Shown piece after piece: positions 9,067 through 19,154 of a DNA stretch of 64,000 nucleotides. The notes under the pieces are model-generated. The model did no database searches. It was given only the letters and a program-made list of their open reading frames with translations, and had not been told where the DNA came from. The stretch comes from Paramicrobacterium chengjingii (GTDB taxonomy: Bacteria > Actinomycetota > Actinomycetes > Actinomycetales > Microbacteriaceae), in assembly GCF_011751765.2 (NCBI RefSeq), contig NZ_CP061169.1:682001-746000 (forward strand), in the 5' to 3' direction. The position numbers and the translations under genes were made by a program. Position 1 is the first letter of the stretch, and each line of letters opens with the position of its first letter.

Positions 9067-10260
9067 GTGGCTAAGGCCAAGTTCGAGCGGACCAAGCCGC
9101 ACGTAAACATCGGAACGATCGGTCACGTCGACCACGGTAAGACCACTCTTACCGCGGCGATCTCGCACGTTCTCTCAATCAAGTACCCGTCTGACGTCAA
9201 CGTTCAGCAGGACTTCGCCAGCATCGACTCGGCTCCTGAAGAGCGTCAGCGCGGTATCACGATCAACATCTCGCACATTGAGTACGAGACCCCTAAGCGT
9301 CACTATGCACACGTTGACGCTCCGGGCCACGCCGACTATGTGAAGAACATGATCACCGGTGCCGCTCAGATGGATGGCGCGATCCTCGTGGTTGCTGCCA
9401 CCGACGGTCCGATGGCCCAGACCCGCGAGCACGTCCTGCTCGCCAAGCAGGTCGGCGTTCCCTACCTCGTTGTGGCTCTGAACAAGTCCGACATGGTGGA
9501 CGACGAAGAGATCATGGAGCTCGTTGAGCTCGAGGTTCGCGAGCTTCTTTCGAGCCAGAGCTTCGACGGCGACAACGCTCCGGTCATTCAGGTCTCGGCT
9601 CTCAAGGCACTTGAGGGTGACGCGAAGTGGGAGCAGGCCATTGTCGACCTCATGGAGGCCGTCGATGAGAACGTTCCTGACCCCGAGCGCGACAAGGACA
9701 AGCCGTTCCTCATGCCGATCGAGGACGTCTTCACGATCACCGGTCGTGGAACTGTCGTCACCGGCCGTGCCGAGCGCGGCACGCTCGCTATCAACTCCGA
9801 GGTCGAGATCGTCGGGATCCGCCCGACGCAGAAGACCACGGTCACGGGTATCGAGATGTTCCACAAGCAGCTCGACGAGGCATGGGCCGGCGAGAACTGT
9901 GGTCTTCTCCTCCGCGGAACCAAGCGCGAGGACGTTGAGCGCGGCCAGGTTGTCGTGAAGCCGGGTTCGGTCACGCCGCACACGAACTTCGAGGGCACCG
10001 CGTACATCCTCTCGAAGGACGAGGGTGGACGCCACAACCCGTTCTACACGAACTACCGTCCGCAGTTCTACTTCCGCACCACCGACGTCACCGGCGTCAT
10101 CTCACTGCCCGAGGGCACCGAGATGGTCATGCCCGGCGACACGACGGACATGTCGGTCGAGCTGATTCAGCCGATCGCTATGGAAGAGGGCCTCGGCTTT
10201 GCTATCCGTGAGGGTGGCCGCACCGTTGGTGCCGGCACCGTCACCAAGATCAACAAGTAG
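9067..10260 (+). CDS. tuf: Elongation factor Tu
   Basis: 397 residues, full length. This GTPase delivers aminoacyl-tRNA to the ribosomal A site. Motifs are [11 protein letters not shown] (P-loop), DAPGHADY (G3, with the Ala common in actinobacteria) and NKSD (G4); domains 2 and 3 follow to a normal VTKINK end. GTG start with GAGGAGG ribosome-binding site. Only one tuf copy is in the window. A strong terminator follows, ending the str operon. Confidence 0.98.
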   Translation: MAKAKFERTKPHVNIGTIGHVDHGKTTLTAAISHVLSIKYPSDVNVQQDFASIDSAPEERQRGITINISHIEYETPKRHYAHVDAPGHADYVKNMITGAAQMDGAILVVAATDGPMAQTREHVLLAKQVGVPYLVVALNKSDMVDDEEIMELVELEVRELLSSQSFDGDNAPVIQVSALKALEGDAKWEQAIVDLMEAVDENVPDPERDKDKPFLMPIEDVFTITGRGTVVTGRAERGTLAINSEVEIVGIRPTQKTTVTGIEMFHKQLDEAWAGENCGLLLRGTKREDVERGQVVVKPGSVTPHTNFEGTAYILSKDEGGRHNPFYTNYRPQFYFRTTDVTGVISLPEGTEMVMPGDTTDMSVELIQPIAMEEGLGFAIREGGRTVGAGTVTKINK

Positions 10261-10284
10261 TCTTCGCGACTTCAGATCTCTCTC

Positions 10285-10310
10285 GGGGTCGGGCCTTCGG
10301 GCCCGGCCCC
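10285..10310 (+). terminator. Terminator after tuf
   Basis: An 11-bp GC-rich stem (10285-10295 with 10300-10310, one T-G pair) closes a TTCG loop and is followed by the T-rich GTTTGTTTGT. Confidence 0.9.
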
Positions 10311-10330
10311 GTTTGTTTGTCTCGAAACCC

Positions 10331-10359
10331 TTGTTACTGGTGCCCCGAATGGGCACAAT
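10331..10359 (+). promoter_or_regulatory. Candidate promoter of the antitoxin-like gene
   Basis: TTGTTA at 10331-10336 and CACAAT at 10354-10359 with a 17-bp spacer lie upstream of the gene at 10396. Confidence 0.55.
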
Positions 10360-10395
10360 GGAGGCAAAACTGTCCGTCGCTATTCAGGAGGAACC

Positions 10396-10602
10396 ATGGG
10401 ACTCTTCGACAAAGGCAAGGATCTGTTCGACCAGAACAAAGACAAGATTGACGAAGCAGTGCACTCGGAACAGGCCGAAGGCATCAGCGACAAGGGCCTC
10501 GATAAGGCGTCGGATGCCGCGGACTCGCTCACCGGGGGTAAGTTCTCCGACCAGATCGACGGCGGTCGCGATTCGCTCGATGAAAAGCTCGGTAATGAGT
10601 AA
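10396..10602 (+). CDS. MT0933-like (Rv0909-type) putative antitoxin, orphan
   Basis: 68 residues, highly charged and predicted helical. It begins MGLFDKGKDLFDQNKDKID, the repeating D/K pattern of the MT0933 antitoxin family, and ends TGGKFSDQIDGGRDSLDEKL. A good AGGAGG site precedes the ATG. It stands alone between two terminators with its own promoter, and no candidate toxin is next to it. A paralogue lies at 41141-41350 and shares SEQAEGISDK and TGGKF. The antitoxin label comes from the mycobacterial family; a general stress or nucleoid-associated role is equally possible. Confidence 0.7.
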   Translation: MGLFDKGKDLFDQNKDKIDEAVHSEQAEGISDKGLDKASDAADSLTGGKFSDQIDGGRDSLDEKLGNE

Positions 10603-10625
10603 CTGACGTCGCGATAAAAGACCAT

Positions 10626-10657
10626 CTGAGGAGGGCCCGAATTCGGGCCCTCCTCAG
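10626..10657. terminator. Perfect 32-bp palindrome, terminator
   Basis: Bases 10626-10641 are the exact reverse complement of 10642-10657. It lies 24 bases after the antitoxin-like gene. As RNA it forms a 14-bp stem with a GAATTC centre on either strand. The following gap to rpsJ (10658-11060) contains no gene longer than 11 codons. Confidence 0.75.
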
Positions 10658-10728
10658 TCATGTGCCGGGGCATTGCCGTGACAATCCTGGGAATCGCTGC
10701 CTCGGCCCCGTATCGCGACACGCCCGGG

Positions 10729-10757
10729 TTGCACAATGCTCGGATATCTGGCAAACT
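10729..10757 (+). promoter_or_regulatory. Weak candidate S10 operon promoter
   Basis: TTGCAC at 10729-10734 and CAAACT at 10752-10757 are 17 bp apart in the 458-bp gap before rpsJ. A TTGACA at 10940-10945 has no matching -10. The leader would be about 300 nt, room for autogenous control, but I see no recognisable r-protein leader structure. Confidence 0.35.
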
Positions 10758-11060
10758 CAACTAGTTCAGTATTTCGGACGCGTCGTGTGGCGTGCCTTCC
10801 GGATCACTGCCAGGCAGTGCATAGACCGCAACGATGTCTAGGCCGCGGGCAGCAGAACACCGACTTAATCACTGATGCAATTTCGCCGCGTATTCGCGTG
10901 CCCGGAAACGGGTTCGAATTCGGTGAACAGTGGTGAGGCTTGACAGAAGAACAGTGGTACGCAGAGCAGTGCCAGCGCCGGAGGGAACTCCTGACGGCGC
11001 ACAGTAAAGAGCGTCCAATGCGAACAATTCGTAAGACGCACGACAGAGAGTGAGTCACAG

Positions 11061-11369
11061 ATGGCGGGACAGAAGATCCGCATTCGACTTAAGTCGTATG
11101 ACCATGAGGTCATCGACACCTCGGCGCGCAAGATCGTCGACACAGTCACCCGCGCGGGTGCCCAGGTCGTCGGCCCCGTGCCGCTTCCGACCGAGAAGAA
11201 CGTGGTGTGTGTTATTCGTTCACCCCACAAGTACAAGGACAGCCGCGAGCACTTCGAGATGCGTACCCACAAGCGGTTGATCGACATCGTCGACCCGACG
11301 CCCAAGGCCGTTGACTCGCTTATGCGTCTCGACCTGCCGGCCGACGTCAACATCGAGATCAAGCTCTAA
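11061..11369 (+). CDS. rpsJ: 30S ribosomal protein S10
   Basis: 102 residues, standard length. S10 is in the head of the 30S subunit and doubles as NusE in antitermination complexes. The [15 protein letters not shown] start and the PLPTEK and RTHKRLIDI segments are typical. It opens the S10 operon after a long leader. The Shine-Dalgarno sequence is weak (GAGAGTGAG), and an 11-codon frame ends 7 bases upstream. Confidence 0.97.
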   Translation: MAGQKIRIRLKSYDHEVIDTSARKIVDTVTRAGAQVVGPVPLPTEKNVVCVIRSPHKYKDSREHFEMRTHKRLIDIVDPTPKAVDSLMRLDLPADVNIEIKL

Positions 11370-11377
11370 GGGAAGTC

Positions 11378-12034
11378 ATGGCTACGCAGAACAAGACCAG
11401 CAAGGGTCTGCTCGGCAAGAAGCTGGGCATGACTCAGGTGTGGGACGACGAAGGCAAGGTCGTTCCCGTCACCGTCATCGAGATCGCTCCTAACGTGGTT
11501 ACGCAGGTGCGCACCCCCGAGGTCGACGGCTACAACGCCGTGCAGATCGCCGCAGGCGAGATCGACCCCCGCAAGGTGAACCAGCCCTCCGCAGGACACT
11601 ACAAGAACGCCGGCGTCACACCCCGCCGCCACCTCACCGAGGTGCGCACGGAAGATGCTGCTGACTACTCACTCGGTCAGGAGCTCACAATTGACGGCGT
11701 GTTCGAAGCCGGCCAGAAGGTCGACGTTGTCGGCACTTCCAAGGGCAAGGGCTTCGCCGGTGTCATGAAGCGGCACAACTTCCAGGGCGTCTCGGCATCA
11801 CACGGTGCCCACCGCAACCACCGCAAGCCCGGTTCCATCGGCGCCTCGGCCACCCCCGGTCGCGTCTTCAAGGGACACCGCATGGCCGGCCGCATGGGCG
11901 GCGACCGCGTGACGGTGCTGAACCTCAAGGTTCACGCAATTGACGCGGACAAGGGCCTCATGCTCGTCAAGGGCGCGGTTCCCGGTCCTCGTGGCCGCAT
12001 CGTTTTCGTTCGCAACGCAGTGAAGGGAGCGTAG
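11378..12034 (+). CDS. rplC: 50S ribosomal protein L3
   Basis: 218 residues, normal length. L3 binds near the 3' end of 23S rRNA and nucleates 50S assembly; its central loop reaches the peptidyl transferase centre. [13 protein letters not shown] at the N-terminus and [16 protein letters not shown] in the loop region identify it. It starts 8 bases after rpsJ. Confidence 0.97.
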   Translation: MATQNKTSKGLLGKKLGMTQVWDDEGKVVPVTVIEIAPNVVTQVRTPEVDGYNAVQIAAGEIDPRKVNQPSAGHYKNAGVTPRRHLTEVRTEDAADYSLGQELTIDGVFEAGQKVDVVGTSKGKGFAGVMKRHNFQGVSASHGAHRNHRKPGSIGASATPGRVFKGHRMAGRMGGDRVTVLNLKVHAIDADKGLMLVKGAVPGPRGRIVFVRNAVKGA

Positions 12035-12038
12035 TTCA

Positions 12039-12728
12039 ATGGCTACCTCGCTCGACGTTATCGACGCCAAAGGCAAGAAGACCGGTTCGGTCGAACTGCC
12101 CGCTGAGGTGTTCGACGTTCAGGCCAACATTCCGCTGATCCACCAGGTTGTCGTGGCTCAGCAGGCTGCAGCCCGTCAGGGAACTCACAAGACCAAGGGT
12201 CGCGGTGAGGTCTCAGGCTCCGGCGCCAAGCCGTTCAAGCAGAAGGGCACAGGCCGCGCTCGTCAGGGCTCGATCCGTATGCCTCAGCACACCGGCGGTG
12301 GCATCGTCCACGGTCCCGTGCCTCGCGACTACGCTCAGCGCACCCCCAAGAAGATGATCCAGGCGGCCCTGCGCGGTTCGCTTTCCGACCGCGCTCGCGG
12401 CGGACGCATTCACGTTGTAGAGACCTTCGCGGTCTCTGACGAGCGTCCCACCAAGAATGCTGTCGAGTTCCTCGCCAAGATCGCCGAGTCGAAGCACATC
12501 CTCGCGGTCATCGAGCGCAGCGACGAGGCAAGCCGCCTCGCCGTTCGCAACATCCCGACTGTGCACGTTCTCACCTACGACCAGCTCAATGCGTACGACG
12601 TTCTCGTCTCTGACGACATCGTCTTCACATCGGCAGCACTCGATGGCTTTATCGCCGGTCCTGCTGCGGGCAAGTCGGTCACGGCGACAGCGAGCTCGGC
12701 TGAAGCAACTGAGGAGGTCTCGGCATGA
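12039..12728 (+). CDS. rplD: 50S ribosomal protein L4
   Basis: 229 residues. L4 lines the peptide exit tunnel with an extended loop, seen here at roughly residues 45-100 ([31 protein letters not shown]). In many bacteria it also represses its own operon. The last ~15 residues form a short Ala/Ser/Glu tail. Its stop overlaps the rplW start by four bases. Confidence 0.97.
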   Translation: MATSLDVIDAKGKKTGSVELPAEVFDVQANIPLIHQVVVAQQAAARQGTHKTKGRGEVSGSGAKPFKQKGTGRARQGSIRMPQHTGGGIVHGPVPRDYAQRTPKKMIQAALRGSLSDRARGGRIHVVETFAVSDERPTKNAVEFLAKIAESKHILAVIERSDEASRLAVRNIPTVHVLTYDQLNAYDVLVSDDIVFTSAALDGFIAGPAAGKSVTATASSAEATEEVSA

Positions 12729-13024
12729 GCCAGACAGTCAAGGACCCCCGCGAGATCATCATCGCGCCGGTCGTTTCGGAGAAGAGCTACGGCCTGATCG
12801 ACGAGGGCAAGTACACCTTCATCGTCGACGACCGCGCGAACAAGACTGAGATCAAGTTCGCGATCGAGAAGATCTTCAGCGTCAAGGTTGCTTCGGTCAA
12901 CACCCTGAATCGTCAGGGTAAGACCCGTCGCACTCGCTTCGGCATCGGCAAGCGCAAAGACACCAAGCGCGCCATTGTGTCGCTGAAGTCCGGTTCCATC
13001 GACATCTTCACGGCTGTCGGCTAG
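12725..13024 (+). CDS. rplW: 50S ribosomal protein L23
   Basis: 99 residues. L23 sits at the tunnel exit and is the docking site for trigger factor and [20 protein letters not shown] and the [13 protein letters not shown] segment are characteristic. The ATGA overlap with rplD indicates coupled translation. Confidence 0.97.
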   Translation: MSQTVKDPREIIIAPVVSEKSYGLIDEGKYTFIVDDRANKTEIKFAIEKIFSVKVASVNTLNRQGKTRRTRFGIGKRKDTKRAIVSLKSGSIDIFTAVG

Positions 13025-13041
13025 GAGTACAGGAATAAACA

Positions 13042-13881
13042 ATGGCTATTCGTAAGTACAAGCCCACGACCCCGGGTCGCCGCGGTTCGAGCGTTTCCGA
13101 CTTCGCCGAAATCACGCGCACGACGCCTGAGAAGTCGCTCCTTCGCCCGCTGTCGAAGACCGGTGGCCGCAACAACCAGGGACGCATCACTACCCGTCAC
13201 ATCGGTGGTGGCCACAAGCGCCAGTACCGCGTCATCGACTTCCGTCGCCATGACAAAGACGGCGTGAACGCCAAGGTTGCTCACATCGAGTACGACCCCA
13301 ACCGCACAGCGCACATTGCACTGCTTCATTTCTTCGACGGCACGAAGCGCTACATCCTCGCGCCGCAGAAGCTCAAGCAGGGTGACGTCGTCGAGTCCGG
13401 TTCGGGTGCTGACATCAAGCCGGGAAACAACCTCCCCCTCCGCAACATCCCGACCGGTACCGTCGTGCACGCTATCGAGCTGAAGCCCGGTGGAGGAGCG
13501 AAGCTCGCTCGTTCGGCCGGTGCATCGGTTCGACTCGTCGCAAAGGACGGCCCCTACGCGCAGCTTCGCCTGCCGTCGGGTGAGATCCGCAACGTGGATG
13601 CTCGCTGCCGTGCAACGGTCGGCGAGGTCGGCAATGCCGAGCAGTCGAACATCAACTGGGGCAAGGCCGGACGCAGCCGCTGGAAGGGCGTTCGCCCGAC
13701 AGTGCGCGGTGTCGTCATGAACCCGGTCGACCACCCGCACGGTGGCGGTGAGGGCAAGACCTCCGGTGGACGCCACCCGGTCAGCCCGTGGGGCCAGAAG
13801 GAAGGCCGCACGCGTCACCCCAACAAGGAAAGCGACAAGCTCATCGTTCGTCGTCGGCCCACCTCGAAGAAGCGCAAGTAG
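13042..13881 (+). CDS. rplB: 50S ribosomal protein L2
   Basis: 279 residues. L2 is among the most conserved r-proteins, needed for subunit association and peptidyl transfer. The C-terminal region keeps [21 protein letters not shown], split here only by length, including the conserved histidine next to the catalytic centre. It starts 17 bases after rplW within the S10 operon. A long open frame on the opposite strand is a codon-bias artefact. Confidence 0.98.
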   Translation: MAIRKYKPTTPGRRGSSVSDFAEITRTTPEKSLLRPLSKTGGRNNQGRITTRHIGGGHKRQYRVIDFRRHDKDGVNAKVAHIEYDPNRTAHIALLHFFDGTKRYILAPQKLKQGDVVESGSGADIKPGNNLPLRNIPTGTVVHAIELKPGGGAKLARSAGASVRLVAKDGPYAQLRLPSGEIRNVDARCRATVGEVGNAEQSNINWGKAGRSRWKGVRPTVRGVVMNPVDHPHGGGEGKTSGGRHPVSPWGQKEGRTRHPNKESDKLIVRRRPTSKKRK

Positions 13882-13893
13882 GAGTTGTAGAAG

Positions 13894-14175
13894 ATGCCAC
13901 GCAGTCTCAAGAAGGGCCCCTTCGTTGACGAACACCTGCTCCGCAAGGTGGTAGTCGCGAATGAGGCTAAGAACAAGAACGTCATCAAGACCTGGTCGCG
14001 CCGCTCGATGATCGTGCCGGCAATGCTCGGTCACACCATCGCGGTGCACGACGGTCGCAAGCACATCCCGGTGTTCGTCACCGAGAGCATGGTCGGTCAC
14101 AAGCTCGGCGAGTTTGCTCCGACCCGCACCTTCCGTGGACACGTGAAGGACGACAAGAAGGGCCGTCGCCGCTAA
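13894..14175 (+). CDS. rpsS: 30S ribosomal protein S19
   Basis: 93 residues, normal length. S19 forms a complex with S13 in the 30S head and helps bind initiator t[18 protein letters not shown] and [13 protein letters not shown] are signature sequences. Preceded by AGGAG, 12 bases after rplB. Confidence 0.98.
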   Translation: MPRSLKKGPFVDEHLLRKVVVANEAKNKNVIKTWSRRSMIVPAMLGHTIAVHDGRKHIPVFVTESMVGHKLGEFAPTRTFRGHVKDDKKGRRR

Positions 14176-14201
14176 CGCGGGGACGTGAAGGAGGAATAGA
14201 A

Positions 14202-14594
14202 ATGGTGGAGTCGATCGCACGCGTGCGACACATCCGCGTCACCCCCATGAAGGCCCGCCGCGTTGTCAACCTTGTCCGCGGCAAGCAGGCGCAGGAGGCA
14301 CTTGCCATCCTGAAGTTTGCCCCGCAGGGTGCTTCAGAGCCCGTCTACAAGCTGGTCGCTTCGGCTATCGCCAACGCTCGCGTGAAGGCGGATGCCGAGA
14401 ACAGCTTCCTCGACGAGCAGGACCTGTACATCACCAAGGCATATGTCGACGAGGGTGCGACCCTCAAGCGGTTCCAGCCGCGCGCCCAGGGCCGCGCATA
14501 CCGCATCAACAAGCGCACAAGCCACATCACGATCGTCCTCTCGACGCCTGATGAGGTAAGCGCAGCCACGGAAACAAAGAAGGCGAGCAAGTAA
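14202..14594 (+). CDS. rplV: 50S ribosomal protein L22
   Basis: 130 residues. L22 spans 23S rRNA domains and its beta hairpin lines the exit tunnel (macrolide-relevant loop [14 protein letters not shown]). The body begins [17 protein letters not shown]; a short Lys/Thr/Ala-rich tail ends the protein. ATG at 14202 follows GGAGG; GTG at 14205 is an alternative. The stop shares a base with the rpsC start. Confidence 0.97.
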   Translation: MVESIARVRHIRVTPMKARRVVNLVRGKQAQEALAILKFAPQGASEPVYKLVASAIANARVKADAENSFLDEQDLYITKAYVDEGATLKRFQPRAQGRAYRINKRTSHITIVLSTPDEVSAATETKKASK

Positions 14595-15346
14595 TGGGCC
14601 AGAAAGTAAACCCGTACGGCTTTCGTCTTGGTGTCACTACCGACCACGTTTCGCGCTGGTTCGCTGACAGCACCAAGCCGGGACAGCGTTACAGCGACTA
14701 TGTCGCAGAAGACGTCAAGATCCGCAAGCTGCTGACAACATCGCTCGACCGCGCAGGCGTGTCGCGCATCGAGATCGAGCGCACCCGTGACCGTGTTCGT
14801 GTGGACATCCACACCGCACGCCCGGGTATCGTCATCGGTCGTCGCGGTGCGGAGGCCGAGCGCATCCGCGGTGAGCTCGAGAAGCTCACGAGCAAGCAGA
14901 TCCAGCTCAACATCCTCGAGGTGAAGAACCCTGAGGCCGACGCGCAGCTCGTAGCACAGGGCATCGCCGAGCAGCTCTCCGCACGTGTGGCTTTCCGCCG
15001 CGCAATGCGCAAGGGTTTGCAGGGCGCTCAGCGTGCGGGCGCAAAGGGCGTTCGTATTCAGGTGTCCGGCCGTCTTGGCGGCGCCGAGATGAGCCGTTCC
15101 GAGTTCTACCGCGAAGGTCGCGTGCCGCTGCACACACTCCGCGCGAACATCGACTACGGCTTCTACGAGGCGCGCACGACTTTTGGTCGTATCGGCGTGA
15201 AGGTCTGGATTTACAAGGGCGACGTCACCAACAAGGAACTCGCTCGTGAGCAGGCGAACTCGAAGCCAAGCCGCGAGCGCAACGAGCGTCCTCGTCGCCA
15301 GCCGCGTGAGGCTCAGGCGCCGGTCGCAGAAGGAGCCAGTGCTTAA
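14594..15346 (+). CDS. rpsC: 30S ribosomal protein S3
   Basis: 250 residues, slightly longer than the E. coli protein because of an Arg/Pro/Glu-rich tail after ~215. S3 lies at the mRNA entrance with helicase activity. A KH domain is visible ([18 protein letters not shown]), followed by the S3 C-terminal domain ([20 protein letters not shown]). The start overlaps the rplV stop by one base. Confidence 0.97.
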   Translation: MGQKVNPYGFRLGVTTDHVSRWFADSTKPGQRYSDYVAEDVKIRKLLTTSLDRAGVSRIEIERTRDRVRVDIHTARPGIVIGRRGAEAERIRGELEKLTSKQIQLNILEVKNPEADAQLVAQGIAEQLSARVAFRRAMRKGLQGAQRAGAKGVRIQVSGRLGGAEMSRSEFYREGRVPLHTLRANIDYGFYEARTTFGRIGVKVWIYKGDVTNKELAREQANSKPSRERNERPRRQPREAQAPVAEGASA

Positions 15347-15348
15347 TC

Positions 15349-15768
15349 ATGTTGATTCCCCGCAGAGTTAAGTTCCGCAAGCAGCACAGGCCGGTTCGCA
15401 CCGGTCAGGCTACCGGCGGCACCAAGGTCAGCTTCGGTGAGTACGGCATTCAGGCACTCACCCCCGCCTATGTGACCAACCGTCAGATCGAGGCTGCTCG
15501 TATCGCGATGACGCGTCACATCAAGCGTGGTGGAAAGGTGTGGATCAACATCTACCCCGACCGCCCGCTCACGAAGAAGCCGGCTGAGACCCGCATGGGT
15601 TCCGGTAAGGGCTCACCCGAGTGGTGGGTCGCTAACGTCAAGCCCGGTCGCGTGCTGTTCGAGGTTGCAGGTGTCGACGAGACACTTGCCCGCGAAGCAC
15701 TCACCCGTGCAATTCACAAGCTGCCCCTCAAGGCACGCATCATCAAGCGCGAGGAGGGCGACGCGTAA
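15349..15768 (+). CDS. rplP: 50S ribosomal protein L16
   Basis: 139 residues. L16 contacts the A-site tRNA elbow and completes late 50S assembly. [15 protein letters not shown] and [22 protein letters not shown] are diagnostic. It starts 2 bases after rpsC, and its stop shares a base with rpmC. Confidence 0.97.
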   Translation: MLIPRRVKFRKQHRPVRTGQATGGTKVSFGEYGIQALTPAYVTNRQIEAARIAMTRHIKRGGKVWINIYPDRPLTKKPAETRMGSGKGSPEWWVANVKPGRVLFEVAGVDETLAREALTRAIHKLPLKARIIKREEGDA

Positions 15769-16088
15769 TGGCGATCGGATCCAAGGAGCTCACCCCCGCT
15801 GAGCTCGACACATTTGAAGACGAGCGTCTTACTGACGAGCTGCGCAAAGCGAAGGAAGAACTGTTCAACCTTCGCTTCCAGGCGGCGACAGGTCAGCTCG
15901 AGACGCACGGGCGACTGCGTGCTGTCAAGCGCGACATCGCTCGTATCTACACGGTCATCCGCGAGCGTGAGCTCGGCATCCGCGCCACACCGGTCGCTGT
16001 CGAGACTCCCGCAAAGGAGACCCGCAAGAGCAAGAAGGCCAAGGCCGCCGAAGAGGCAGCCGCGGCTGACGAGACGAAGGAGGCCTAG
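15768..16088 (+). CDS. rpmC: 50S ribosomal protein L29 with C-terminal extension
   Basis: 106 residues; L29 is usually 65-80. The conserved L29 helices cover about residues 8-68 ([22 protein letters not shown]). The last ~35 residues form an Ala/Lys/Glu tail ([20 protein letters not shown]). L29 sits by the tunnel exit near L23. The tail is likely disordered and solvent exposed. Confidence 0.96.
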   Translation: MAIGSKELTPAELDTFEDERLTDELRKAKEELFNLRFQAATGQLETHGRLRAVKRDIARIYTVIRERELGIRATPVAVETPAKETRKSKKAKAAEEAAAADETKEA

Positions 16089-16090
16089 AC

Positions 16091-16390
16091 ATGGCTGAGA
16101 CTGCAAAGGCAGCATCCGAGGCCGCGTCAGGCGCTCCTGCTCGCGGTTACCGCAAGACCCTTCGCGGCTACGTCGTCAGCGACAAGATGGAGAAGACCAT
16201 CGTCGTTGAGGTCGAAGACCGCGTGAAGCACCCGCTGTACGGCAAGGTCATTCGCCGCAGCTCCAAGGTGAAGGCGCACGACGAGCAGGGGCAGGCCGGC
16301 ATTGGCGACCTCGTCGTCATCGACGAGACCCGTCCGTTGAGCGCCACCAAGCGTTGGCGCCTGGTCGAGATCGTCGAAAAGGCCAAGTAA
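16091..16390 (+). CDS. rpsQ: 30S ribosomal protein S17
   Basis: 99 residues. S17 is a primary 16S rRNA binder of OB fold. The core [28 protein letters not shown] is typical, split here only by length; the first ~15 residues are an Ala-rich extension. It starts 2 bases after rpmC. Confidence 0.96.
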   Translation: MAETAKAASEAASGAPARGYRKTLRGYVVSDKMEKTIVVEVEDRVKHPLYGKVIRRSSKVKAHDEQGQAGIGDLVVIDETRPLSATKRWRLVEIVEKAK

Positions 16391-16422
16391 GCCCTCTGGC
16401 TTGCTGTGAGAAGGAGTAAGGA

Positions 16423-16791
16423 ATGATTCAGCAGGAATCACGGCTCAAGGTCGCCGATAACAGCGGCGCCAAAGAGCTCCTCACGATTCGCGTGCTCGGC
16501 GGATCAGGCCGTCACTACGCTGGCCTCGGTGACACCATCGTCGCCACAGTGAAGGATGCCATCCCCGGCGGAAACGTGAAGCGCGGCGATATCGTCAAGG
16601 CCGTTATCGTGCGCACGAAGAAGCAGACCCGTCGTCAAGACGGTTCATACATCAAGTTCGACGAGAACGCCGCAGTGATCTTGAAGACCGACGGTGAGCC
16701 TCGCGGTACCCGTATCTTCGGGCCCGTCGGTCGCGAGCTTCGCGACAAGCGGTTCATGAAGATCGTCTCGCTGGCACCGGAGGTTATCTAG
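16423..16791 (+). CDS. rplN: 50S ribosomal protein L14
   Basis: 122 residues, exactly the family length. L14 binds 23S rRNA and forms bridge contacts with 16S rRNA; it is also the binding site of the silencing factor Rsf[20 protein letters not shown] and [14 protein letters not shown] are signatures. AGGAG precedes the ATG, 32 bases after rpsQ. Confidence 0.98.
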   Translation: MIQQESRLKVADNSGAKELLTIRVLGGSGRHYAGLGDTIVATVKDAIPGGNVKRGDIVKAVIVRTKKQTRRQDGSYIKFDENAAVILKTDGEPRGTRIFGPVGRELRDKRFMKIVSLAPEVI

Positions 16792-16793
16792 TC

Positions 16794-17159
16794 ATGGGAG
16801 CAAAGATCAAGAAGGGTGACCTGGTTCAGGTCATCAGCGGCCCGACCGAAGAGCGCGGTGGATACCGTGGCAAACAGGGTCGCGTCATCGAGGTGCTCGT
16901 TGAGAAGGAGCGTGTGATCGTCGAGGGCGTCAACTACGTCACGAAGCACGTGCGCCAGGGCCAGACGCAGCGCGGTACCAAGACCGGTGGTCTTGAAACC
17001 CATGAAGCGTCGATCCACATCTCAAACGTTGCGCTTGTCGAGCCCGACAGCAAGAAGCCGGCGAAGGTCGGCTTCCGCAACGAAGAAGTCGTCAAGGACG
17101 GCGTTGCCAAGACGGTGCGCGTTCGCTACGACAAGAAGTCTGGTAAGGACCTGAAGTAA
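16794..17159 (+). CDS. rplX: 50S ribosomal protein L24
   Basis: 121 residues. L24 is an assembly initiator with a KOW motif, seen at the N-terminus ([20 protein letters not shown]). It starts 2 bases after rplN and its stop shares one base with the rplE start. The C-terminal third is somewhat longer than in E. coli, common in actinobacteria. Confidence 0.96.
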   Translation: MGAKIKKGDLVQVISGPTEERGGYRGKQGRVIEVLVEKERVIVEGVNYVTKHVRQGQTQRGTKTGGLETHEASIHISNVALVEPDSKKPAKVGFRNEEVVKDGVAKTVRVRYDKKSGKDLK

Positions 17160-17749
17160 TGACTGACACCGCAACTGCTGCGCCCGCTGGCAAAATCCAG
17201 CCGCGCCTGAAGCAGAAGTACAAGACGGAGATTGTCCCGCAGCTCAAAGAGCAGTTCGGGTTCTCGAACGTTCACCAGGTCCCTGGCCTGGTGAAGATCG
17301 TTGTGAACACCGGCGTCGGCGACGCAGCGCGCGACAGCAAGGTCATCGACGGCGCTATCGCCGACCTGACCAAGATCACCGGCCAGAAGCCGCAGGTCAC
17401 GAAGGCCCGCAAGTCCATCGCGCAGTTCAAACTGCGTGAAGGTCAGGCAATCGGCGCGCACACCACGCTTCGCGGTGACCGCGCCTGGGAATTCCTCGAT
17501 CGGCTCCTGTCACTTGCACTTCCGCGAATTCGCGACTTCCGCGGGCTCAACGACCGCCAGTTCGATGGAAACGGCAACTACACATTCGGTCTCACCGAGC
17601 AGTCCGTGTTCCACGAGATTGACCAGGACCGGATCGACCGCGTTCGGGGTTTCGACATCACGTTCGTCACCACGGCGAAGAACGACGACGAGGGTCGCGC
17701 GCTGCTCAAGGCGCTCGGCTTCCCGTTCGCTCAGAAGGACGCCGCCTAA
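17159..17749 (+). CDS. rplE: 50S ribosomal protein L5
   Basis: 196 residues. L5 binds 5S rRNA and contacts the P-site tRNA and S13. The core begins near residue 15 ([16 protein letters not shown]); GARRSIAQ-type and [19 protein letters not shown] segments are present. The gene normally following it, rpsN, is absent: only 101 bases separate rplE from rpsH. Confidence 0.97.
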   Translation: MTDTATAAPAGKIQPRLKQKYKTEIVPQLKEQFGFSNVHQVPGLVKIVVNTGVGDAARDSKVIDGAIADLTKITGQKPQVTKARKSIAQFKLREGQAIGAHTTLRGDRAWEFLDRLLSLALPRIRDFRGLNDRQFDGNGNYTFGLTEQSVFHEIDQDRIDRVRGFDITFVTTAKNDDEGRALLKALGFPFAQKDAA

Positions 17750-17761
17750 CCAGCGGCGCTG

Positions 17762-17785
17762 CGGGGTCGGCACATGCCGGCCCCG
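17762..17785 (+). other. Hairpin between rplE and rpsH
   Basis: A 10-bp stem (17762-17771 with 17776-17785, one T-G pair) closes an ACAT loop. It sits where rpsN would be in other genomes and could attenuate or process the transcript. Confidence 0.6.
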
Positions 17786-17850
17786 TTCACACCACAGGTC
17801 GGCATTCGTGTAACGGGTGTGCGAAACCTGGTGAACAAAGGAAATAACAC

Positions 17851-18249
17851 ATGACAATGACAGATCCGGTCGCAGACATGCTGACCAGACTGCGCAACGC
17901 CAACTCGGCGCACCACGAATCCGTGTCGATGCCGCACTCGAAGCTCAAGGGCCGCATCGCGGAGATTCTCGTGGGCGAGGGCTTCATCACCGGCTGGGAC
18001 GTCGAGGACGCCCGCGTCGGACAGACGCTGACGCTGAACCTCAAGTTCGGGCCAGACCGTGAGCCGTCTATCGTCGGCATCAAGCGTGTCTCAAAGCCAG
18101 GCCTTCGCGTGTACGCCAAGTCAACGGAGCTCCCCAGCGTGCTCGGCGGACTCGGCGTCGCCATCCTGTCCACCTCCTCCGGTCTTCTGACAGACCGTGA
18201 GGCCGAGAAGAAGGGCGTTGGCGGGGAAGTCCTCGCTTACGTGTGGTAA
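17851..18249 (+). CDS. rpsH: 30S ribosomal protein S8
   Basis: 132 residues. S8 binds helix 21 of 16S rRNA and, in other bacteria, represses the spc operon. [16 protein letters not shown] and the C-terminal GGEVLAYVW ending are typical. ATG at 17851 follows AAAGGAA; a second ATG two codons later is equally plausible. Confidence 0.97.
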   Translation: MTMTDPVADMLTRLRNANSAHHESVSMPHSKLKGRIAEILVGEGFITGWDVEDARVGQTLTLNLKFGPDREPSIVGIKRVSKPGLRVYAKSTELPSVLGGLGVAILSTSSGLLTDREAEKKGVGGEVLAYVW

Positions 18250-18255
18250 CGCGCA

Positions 18256-18792
18256 ATGTCACGTATTGGAAAGCTTCCCATTGACATCCCCGCAGGGGTC
18301 GATGTCTCCATTAACGGTCAGTCCGTTGTCGTCAAGGGCCCGAAGGGCGAGTTGAGCCTCACCATTGCCGAGCCCATCGTGGCGAAGCTGGATGACGGCC
18401 AGGTCGTCGTCAGCCGTCCCGACGAAGAGCGCGAGTCGCGTTCGCTGCATGGCCTGACCCGCACGCTGATCAACAACAACATCATCGGCGTCACCACCGG
18501 CTACAGCAAGGGACTTGAGGTCGTCGGAACCGGTTACCGCGTGCAGCAGAAGGGCTCGAACATCGAGTTCGCGCTCGGCTTCTCGCACCCGGTGATTGTC
18601 GAGCCGCCCGCCGGAATCACGTTGACCGTCGAAGGCAACAACAAGGTGATGGTGTCGGGTATCGACAAGCAGGCCGTCGGCGAGACCGCTGCCAACATTC
18701 GCAAGATTCGTAAGCCTGAGCCATACAAGGGCAAGGGCGTGCGCTACGCAGGCGAGGTTATTCGCCGCAAGGCCGGAAAGGCTGGTAAGTAA
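18256..18792 (+). CDS. rplF: 50S ribosomal protein L6
   Basis: 178 residues, standard. L6 lies near the L7/L12 stalk base and the sarcin-ricin loop. [17 protein letters not shown] and [20 protein letters not shown] are signatures (second split by length only). It starts 6 bases after rpsH. Confidence 0.97.
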   Translation: MSRIGKLPIDIPAGVDVSINGQSVVVKGPKGELSLTIAEPIVAKLDDGQVVVSRPDEERESRSLHGLTRTLINNNIIGVTTGYSKGLEVVGTGYRVQQKGSNIEFALGFSHPVIVEPPAGITLTVEGNNKVMVSGIDKQAVGETAANIRKIRKPEPYKGKGVRYAGEVIRRKAGKAGK

Positions 18793-18794
18793 GC

Positions 18795-19154
18795 ATGGCT
18801 GTCAAGACCAAGTCGTCAGCCCGCGACCGTCGTCACGCGCGCCTTCGCAAGAAGGTCGTGGGGACCACGTCGCGTCCGCGCCTCGTTGTCACTCGCTCGG
18901 CGCGCCACGTGTTCGTTCAGGTCGTGGACGATTCTCAGGGCCGCACTCTCGTGTCGGCCTCCACTCTCGAAACCGATCTGCGCTCACTCTCCGCTGACAA
19001 GTCGGAGAAGGCAAAGAAGGTCGGCGAGCTTGTCGCTTCTCGCGCCAAGGACGCCGGTATCGAGTCCGTAGTATTTGACCGTGGTGGTAACCGTTACGCA
19101 GGACGCGTCGCGGCGATCGCTGAAGGTGCTCGAGAAGGTGGGCTGAACCTGTGA
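18795..19154 (+). CDS. rplR: 50S ribosomal protein L18
   Basis: 119 residues. L18 binds 5S rRNA in the central protuberance. [20 protein letters not shown] and [21 protein letters not shown] mark the family. It starts 2 bases after rplF and overlaps rpsE by four bases (GTGA). Confidence 0.97.
   Translation: MAVKTKSSARDRRHARLRKKVVGTTSRPRLVVTRSARHVFVQVVDDSQGRTLVSASTLETDLRSLSADKSEKAKKVGELVASRAKDAGIESVVFDRGGNRYAGRVAAIAEGAREGGLNL

Noticed and set aside
9175..10035. 286-codon minus-strand frame opposite tuf
   Set aside because: Same codon-bias artefact; tuf is certain on the plus strand.
10940..10945. Perfect TTGACA upstream of rpsJ
   Set aside because: No -10-like sequence at 16-19 bp, so not called a promoter.
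13021..14220. 399-codon open frame on the minus strand opposite rplB, rpsS and part of rplV
   Set aside because: Produced by the strong third-position GC bias of highly expressed genes; no start signals or family similarity.
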